Shown in pieces: positions 29,179 through 32,996 of a stretch of DNA of 32,996 bases. Both the position numbers and the translations under genes were made by a program. Location: the NCBI GenBank assembly GCA_020201035.1, contig JAIVHO010000017.1, positions 1 through 32,996 of the forward strand, read 5' to 3'. Numbering within the stretch: the first letter of the stretch is position 1; each line of letters begins with the position of its first letter. Origin of the DNA: Bacteroidales bacterium (lineage in GTDB: Bacteria > Bacteroidota > Bacteroidia > Bacteroidales > VadinHA17). The notes under the pieces are model-generated. The model saw nothing but the letters and a program-made list of their open reading frames with translations. It searched no databases and was not told where the DNA came from.

Positions 29179-30663
29179 ATGAGTGAGAAATATATACTTG
29201 CAATAGATCAGGGAACAGCAAGCTCCAGAGCCATTCTGTTTGATCACAGCGGCGGGGTGGCTGCAGTGGCCCGACGAGAGCTTACACAGATATATCCTAA
29301 GCCCGGCTGGGTTGAGCATGATCCTGATGAGATATGGTCAGGGCAGGCGGCAGTAATATCCGAGGTAATGGCGAGGAAAAGGGTCACAGGAACCAGCCTG
29401 GCGGCCGCGGGAATAACCAACCAGAGGGAGACCACCATTCTGTGGGACAGGGAGAGTGGTAATCCGGTATACAATGCCATAGTGTGGCAGGACAGGCGTA
29501 CGGCGGATTACTGTGAGGAGCTTACGGAGAGTGGTTACGGGGAGATGATACGCGAACGTACAGGCCTTATCCCGGATGCCTATTTCTCGGCAACAAAGAT
29601 TAAGTGGATACTGGATAACGTTCCGGGTGTGGCGGCCAGGGCGGCAGACGGAATGATCTGTTTTGGCACTGTCGATTCCTGGCTTCTCTGGAAGATGACC
29701 GGCGGGTCACTTCATGCTACCGATGTAACCAATGCCAGCAGGACCATGCTCTTTAATATCCATACCATGCAGTGGGATAATGATCTTACGGAGCTATTTG
29801 GAATACCGCTGTCGGTGCTTCCTGAGGTGAGAAGCTGTTCGGAGATATATGGTTATACACTGCCTCATGTAACAGGGCATCCTGTTCCGTTGGCAGGAGT
29901 AGCAGGAGACCAGCAGGCGGCACTGTTTGGTCAGCTATGCCTGGATGAGGGGATGGTAAAAAACACCTACGGCACAGGGTGTTTTATGATACTCAATACG
30001 GGCAGTAAACCGGTATCATCATCCAACAGGTTGCTGACAACGGTGGCATGGAAGATTGGAGAGAGTGTCTCGTACGGACTTGAAGGGAGTGTCTTTATTG
30101 CAGGGGCGGCCATACAATGGTTGCGTGACGGGCTGGGTATAATAAAGGATGCCGCTGCCAGCGAGGATCTGGCAGCTTCAGTACCGGATACCGCTGGCGT
30201 TGCATTTGTACCGGCATTGTCAGGACTGGGAGCTCCTCACTGGGATCCCCATGCAAGAGGTATAATAACCGGGATAACCCGGGGAACCACGGCAGCACAT
30301 ATTGCCAGGGCATCACTCGAGAGCATAGCCTTTCAGGTGCGTGACCTGATGGTGGCCATGGAGAATGACAGCGGCCGAAAGATAAGGGAACTGCGCGTCG
30401 ACGGGGGTGCTTCGGCCAACGGGCTGCTGATGCAGTTCCAGAGTGATATACTGGGAATAGAGGTGGTGCGTCCTGATGTTATGGAGACAACTGCCTTCGG
30501 TGCTGCCTGTTTGGCCGGACTCGCAACAGGCTTCTGGTCGTCGGCCGATGAGCTGCGGGCACTGCCGTCGCGACATACCTCCTACTCTCCCCGGATGGAC
30601 AGGAGATTGCTTCAGCAACACCTTAAAAGGTGGCGTGATGCTGTGGATAAGGCTAAAAGCTGA
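29179..30663 (+). CDS. glpK: Glycerol kinase
   Basis: From ATG 29179 the product is 494 residues, the standard GlpK length. It starts with the ATP-binding [17 protein letters not shown] and contains [27 protein letters not shown], the active-site [44 protein letters not shown] and the C-terminal [20 protein letters not shown]. It phosphorylates glycerol to glycerol-3-phosphate in the cytoplasm. The open frame extends upstream to 28666 through the repeat and antisense to the permease, but the family N-terminus fits 29179. No glycerol facilitator or dehydrogenase lies next to it in this window. The link to the glycan locus may be only positional. Confidence 0.95.
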   Translation: MSEKYILAIDQGTASSRAILFDHSGGVAAVARRELTQIYPKPGWVEHDPDEIWSGQAAVISEVMARKRVTGTSLAAAGITNQRETTILWDRESGNPVYNAIVWQDRRTADYCEELTESGYGEMIRERTGLIPDAYFSATKIKWILDNVPGVAARAADGMICFGTVDSWLLWKMTGGSLHATDVTNASRTMLFNIHTMQWDNDLTELFGIPLSVLPEVRSCSEIYGYTLPHVTGHPVPLAGVAGDQQAALFGQLCLDEGMVKNTYGTGCFMILNTGSKPVSSSNRLLTTVAWKIGESVSYGLEGSVFIAGAAIQWLRDGLGIIKDAAASEDLAASVPDTAGVAFVPALSGLGAPHWDPHARGIITGITRGTTAAHIARASLESIAFQVRDLMVAMENDSGRKIRELRVDGGASANGLLMQFQSDILGIEVVRPDVMETTAFGAACLAGLATGFWSSADELRALPSRHTSYSPRMDRRLLQQHLKRWRDAVDKAKS

Positions 30664-30842
30664 TAACGGAAGACGTGTAGCGTCACACGGAGAGCGGCAC
30701 AGGAGTTGCGGAACCGGAGTTGCGGAACCTGGAACCGCTACACTGGTTATACTGACCGACTGAAACTGTAGCTACGCGATTGGCAAGGAGTAAAAGTTTA
30801 TTAATTTTCAGGCTTCAGTGTGATGCTCCCAAAATATTGTAT
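30664..30842. other. Intergenic stretch between glpK and the his leader
   Basis: It contains an exact tandem pair of GGAGTTGCGGAACC (30702-30715 and 30716-30729) flanked by a perfect 8-base inverted repeat, GTGTAGCG (30675-30682) and CGCTACAC (30736-30743). No T-run follows the inverted repeat. No open frame of note. Confidence 0.6.
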
Positions 30843-30850
30843 TATATTTG
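30843..30850 (+). promoter_or_regulatory. -7 promoter box of the his operon
   Basis: TATATTTG is a perfect match to the Bacteroidota -7 consensus TAnnTTTG. It lies 19 bases before the leader-peptide ATG, so transcription should begin near 30854-30857 with a short leader. A -33 TTTG was not evident. Confidence 0.7.
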
Positions 30851-30869
30851 CACGATCAAAAGAGAAAAA

Positions 30870-30932
30870 ATGAACTTTTACGCACTGCATCATCATCATC
30901 ATTATACTTGCCGGGAGGCGAGCAGAAGGTGA
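30870..30932 (+). CDS. Histidine operon leader peptide (20 residues, five consecutive His)
   Basis: ATG at 30870 opens a 20-codon frame ending at TGA 30930-30932. The peptide starts MNFYAL, continues with five His (codons all CAT, 30888-30902) and ends YTCREASRR. It sits between a perfect -7 box and an intrinsic terminator, with hisG directly beyond. This is the layout of transcription attenuation: ribosome stalling at His codons when charged tRNA-His is scarce would prevent the terminator from forming. The gene is short, but its composition and placement make chance unlikely. Confidence 0.88.
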   Translation: MNFYALHHHHHYTCREASRR

Positions 30933-30976
30933 TTTGTGCAATGCCCTGAAAGGAATTTACATAATATAGCCAGAAG

Positions 30977-31004
30977 CCCGTCCTCACCGACGGGTTTTTT
31001 TTTT
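30977..31004 (+). terminator. Attenuator terminator upstream of hisG
   Basis: CCCGTC (30977-30982) and GACGGG (30989-30994) form a 6-base GC-rich stem with a 6-base loop, followed by ten T residues (30995-31004). It ends 42 bases before the hisG ATG and 45 bases after the leader stop. A smaller hairpin within the leader frame, CTTGCC/GGCGAG (30907-30922), may be the pause structure. I could not resolve a clear antiterminator pairing by eye. Confidence 0.85.
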
Positions 31005-31046
31005 ATAACAAAGAAATTATTAAGGATAAATTATAAGGTGTAAACA

Positions 31047-31907
31047 ATGAAAGAAAGACTGAAAATTGCTGTACAGAAGTCGGGCCGCCTCCAGGACGGT
31101 TCACTGTCTGTTCTTCGTGAATGTGGTATCACCATTGATAATGGTGGCGACCAGCTGATTGCTTCGGCGCGCGATTATGATGCCGATTTCCTCTTCCTGC
31201 GTAACTCGGATATTCCGCAGTATCTCGAGGATGGGGTAGCCGATCTGGCAATACTGGGTGAGAATGTTGTTATTGAGTCGGGAAAAAAGATTGAGGTGAT
31301 CCATAAGCTGGGATTTTCGCGCTGCCGGCTCTCGATGGCTATTCCCCGAGGTGCTGATTACGACTCTCCAGCTTGGTTTAACGGTAAGCGTATTGCCACA
31401 TCCTATCCGGCAACGCTGCAGAAATGGCTTAAGGATCAGGGCATTGAGGCTGCCATCCACGAGATTAGCGGATCGGTGGAGATAGCCCCGGGTATCGGTC
31501 TGGCCGATGCTATATGTGATCTGGTAAGCTCCGGCTCAACCCTTATTAAGAACGGGCTGCGCGAGGTGGAGGTGCTCCTTGAATCGGAAGCCTGCCTGGT
31601 AAAGGGTCCCGCTCTTACGCCGGAAAAGGAGGCCATGACCCGTGAGATACTCTTCAGGATTGAGACGGTGGAGGCAAGCCGCAATAACAAGTATGTACTG
31701 CTAAATGCCCCCGATGAAAAGCTGGAGATTATCTGTTCCATCCTTCCCGGGATAAAGAGTCCTACCATTATGCCCCTTGCCATGACGGGATGGAGCTCGG
31801 TGCATTCGGTTATCTCTGACAGCGATTTCTGGGATGTAATAGGGCAGCTGAGAGAGAACGGCGCTGAAGGGATACTTGTTATCCCGATAGAGAAGATGGT
31901 AAGGTAA
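31047..31907 (+). CDS. hisG: ATP phosphoribosyltransferase, long form
   Basis: HisG catalyses the first step of histidine synthesis (ATP plus PRPP). At 286 residues it is the long type: a catalytic part starting LKIAVQKSGRLQDGSL and containing YLEDGVADLAILGENVV, ATSYPATLQKWLKDQG and the PRPP-site GSVEIAPGIGLADAICDLVSSG, plus a C-terminal regulatory domain (VLLNAPDEKLEIICSILPG, MTGWSSVHSVI). The long form has its own histidine-feedback domain and does not need HisZ. It follows a His leader and terminator and precedes hisD by 76 bases. A decayed copy of its own 3' end lies just after the stop. Confidence 0.95.
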   Translation: MKERLKIAVQKSGRLQDGSLSVLRECGITIDNGGDQLIASARDYDADFLFLRNSDIPQYLEDGVADLAILGENVVIESGKKIEVIHKLGFSRCRLSMAIPRGADYDSPAWFNGKRIATSYPATLQKWLKDQGIEAAIHEISGSVEIAPGIGLADAICDLVSSGSTLIKNGLREVEVLLESEACLVKGPALTPEKEAMTREILFRIETVEASRNNKYVLLNAPDEKLEIICSILPGIKSPTIMPLAMTGWSSVHSVISDSDFWDVIGQLRENGAEGILVIPIEKMVR

Positions 31908-31916
31908 GAGTGCCAC

Positions 31917-31950
31917 CTGAGAGAGAACGGCGCTGAAGATGGTCAGGTAA
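31917..31950. repeat. Partial duplicate of the hisG 3' end after its stop
   Basis: A 22-base stretch beginning CTGAGAGAGAACGGCGCTGA at 31917 repeats exactly the coding sequence at 31848-31869. It is followed by ATGGTCAGGTAA, which matches the hisG ending ATGGTAAGGTAA (31896-31907) with one change. Thus the copy carries the last codons and stop but has lost about 26 internal bases. Weaker similarity (GTAA.AG.G.CA) flanks both copies. Confidence 0.88.
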
Positions 31951-31983
31951 CAGGGCAGTTATGCCTTCAATAAAAGAATAGTT

Positions 31984-32996
31984 ATGAAGCAAGAGATTAT
32001 CAAAAGGGTAACATACACTTCGCTGGATGAGGTTATGGCGAAGCTGAAAAGGGAGTCGGCAGTTACTGACCAGCTTCTTTCCCTTGCCGCCGGGGTATTT
32101 AAGGATATTGGTGAGCGGGGTGATAAAGCGGTGAGGGAGTATACCAGTAAGTATGATAAGGTTGAGATATCCGGCTTCAGGGTAACGGAAGCCATGATGG
32201 ATGATGCAGAGCGCCAGATCCCGGAGGAGCTGAAAAGAGCCATTGCCGTTGCTTCCGCCAATATAGAGAAGTTTCATGCCGCACAGAAAATAGCTGCTAC
32301 CGTTACCGAGACAATGCCGGGAGTAAGATGCTGGCAGAGGCAGGTACCGGTGGGCAGGGTCGGGCTTTATATCCCCGGTGGCAGGGCACCCCTCTTCTCT
32401 ACTGTGCTGATGCTGGCAGTACCGGCCGTGATTGCCGGGTGCCGCGAGATAATGCTTGCCACCCCTCCCGGCAGTAACGGAATACCGCACCCTGCAATTC
32501 TTTATGCCGCCAGGGTAGCCGGCGTGGAGTCTCTCTACAGGATTGGGGGCATGCAGGCGATTGCTGCCATGGCGCTGGGTACTGAGACAATACCGGCAGT
32601 CAATAAGATCTTTGGGCCTGGCAACAGCTATGTTACAGCAGCGAAGCAGTATGCATCCGCCCTGGGTGTGGCCGTAGATCTGCCTGCCGGTCCGTCCGAG
32701 GTGATGGTGGTTGCCGACGGCTCCGCCAATCCCCGCTTTGTGGCTGCCGACCTGCTGTCGCAGGCAGAGCATGGCCCTGACAGCCAGTCGGTGCTGGTAA
32801 CAACATCATCCTCTTTTGCTGATGCAGTATATGCTGAAACAGAACGCCAGCTGGCGACTCTTCCTGAGAGGGAGACAGCCCTCAGCAGTCTGGCCGGGTC
32901 AGCCATTGTGGTAGTGCCCTCAGAAAAGGAGATACTGGAGGTGGTAAACAGCTATGCCCCGGAGCATCTTATACTTCAGGTGCCTGACGCAGCAGC
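31984..32996 (+). CDS. hisD: Histidinol dehydrogenase, N-terminal 337 residues (runs off the window)
   Basis: HisD makes the last two oxidations of histidine synthesis using NAD and zinc. The visible part has VPVGRVGLYIPGGRAPLFST, RIGGMQAIAAMALGTE, IFGPGNSYVTAAKQ, DLPAGPSEVMVVAD and the zinc/catalytic region LLSQAEHGPDSQS, and reaches YAPEHLILQ. About 90 C-terminal residues are expected beyond the window. It is the second gene of the his operon. A long antisense frame across it is a shadow. Confidence 0.95.
   Translation, partial: MKQEIIKRVTYTSLDEVMAKLKRESAVTDQLLSLAAGVFKDIGERGDKAVREYTSKYDKVEISGFRVTEAMMDDAERQIPEELKRAIAVASANIEKFHAAQKIAATVTETMPGVRCWQRQVPVGRVGLYIPGGRAPLFSTVLMLAVPAVIAGCREIMLATPPGSNGIPHPAILYAARVAGVESLYRIGGMQAIAAMALGTETIPAVNKIFGPGNSYVTAAKQYASALGVAVDLPAGPSEVMVVADGSANPRFVAADLLSQAEHGPDSQSVLVTTSSSFADAVYAETERQLATLPERETALSSLAGSAIVVVPSEKEILEVVNSYAPEHLILQVPDAA

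Noticed and set aside
30888-30902. Five His codons as a cloning tag or contamination
   Set aside because: They lie in a natural leader with a promoter and terminator just before hisG.
31879-32772. Antisense 297-codon frame over hisD
   Set aside because: The sense strand is an unmistakable hisD; the antisense product has no recognisable motif.

Overview
The window looks like a chromosomal stretch from a member of the Bacteroidota, probably a Bacteroidales/Marinilabiliales-type polysaccharide degrader. The reasons are a SusC/SusD/SusE outer-membrane glycan system, a type IX secretion (T9SS) C-terminal domain on one amylase, TAnnTTTG-like -7 promoter boxes, A/T-rich start regions without strong Shine-Dalgarno sites, and a mid-40s GC feel. 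The taxonomic placement is inference.

Layout. Positions 1-4278 are mostly housekeeping: the 3' end of one ROK sugar kinase, a second complete ROK kinase, a small four-helix membrane protein, an AMP-forming acyl-CoA ligase and ispD. A DUF4197 lipoprotein (4517-5287) and a large GH2 beta-galactosidase (5537-8809) follow. A LacI-type regulator on the minus strand (9097-10119) then faces a polysaccharide utilisation locus. Its plus-strand arm is susC - susD - susE - terminator - GH53 endo-galactanase - SusA-like neopullulanase (broken) - T9SS-secreted GH13. Its minus-strand arm (28824 back to 22929) is an MFS oligosaccharide permease - pgmB - GH65 maltose phosphorylase - lipoprotein GH13. After it come glpK, a histidine leader/attenuator, hisG (long form) and the start of hisD.

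How it works together (inference from families). Surface and secreted GH13 enzymes cut alpha-glucan, SusC/D/E bind and import it, the neopullulanase would trim it in the periplasm, the MFS carrier brings maltose into the cytoplasm, GH65 gives glucose plus beta-glucose-1-phosphate, PgmB makes glucose-6-phosphate, and a ROK kinase could phosphorylate glucose. GH53 plus GH2 add a beta-1,4-galactan branch. A 14-base site around the palindrome CAAACGTTTG occurs beside lacI/susC and, with one change, upstream of the permease operon, so the LacI protein probably controls both arms.

Most unusual points. (1) SusD is 735 residues long because two SusE/F-type starch-binding modules, close relatives of the two in the adjacent SusE, are inserted into its middle. 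(2) At least six genes carry short tandem duplications of their own 3' ends, usually spanning the stop codon, and several 5' leaders hold other short tandem repeats. (3) Several locus genes look damaged: SusC lacks two conserved segments in frame, the neopullulanase has a deletion with a frameshift, and the permease has an in-frame stop just before its recognisable N-terminus. (4) hisG is preceded by a short leader peptide with five consecutive His codons and a terminator.
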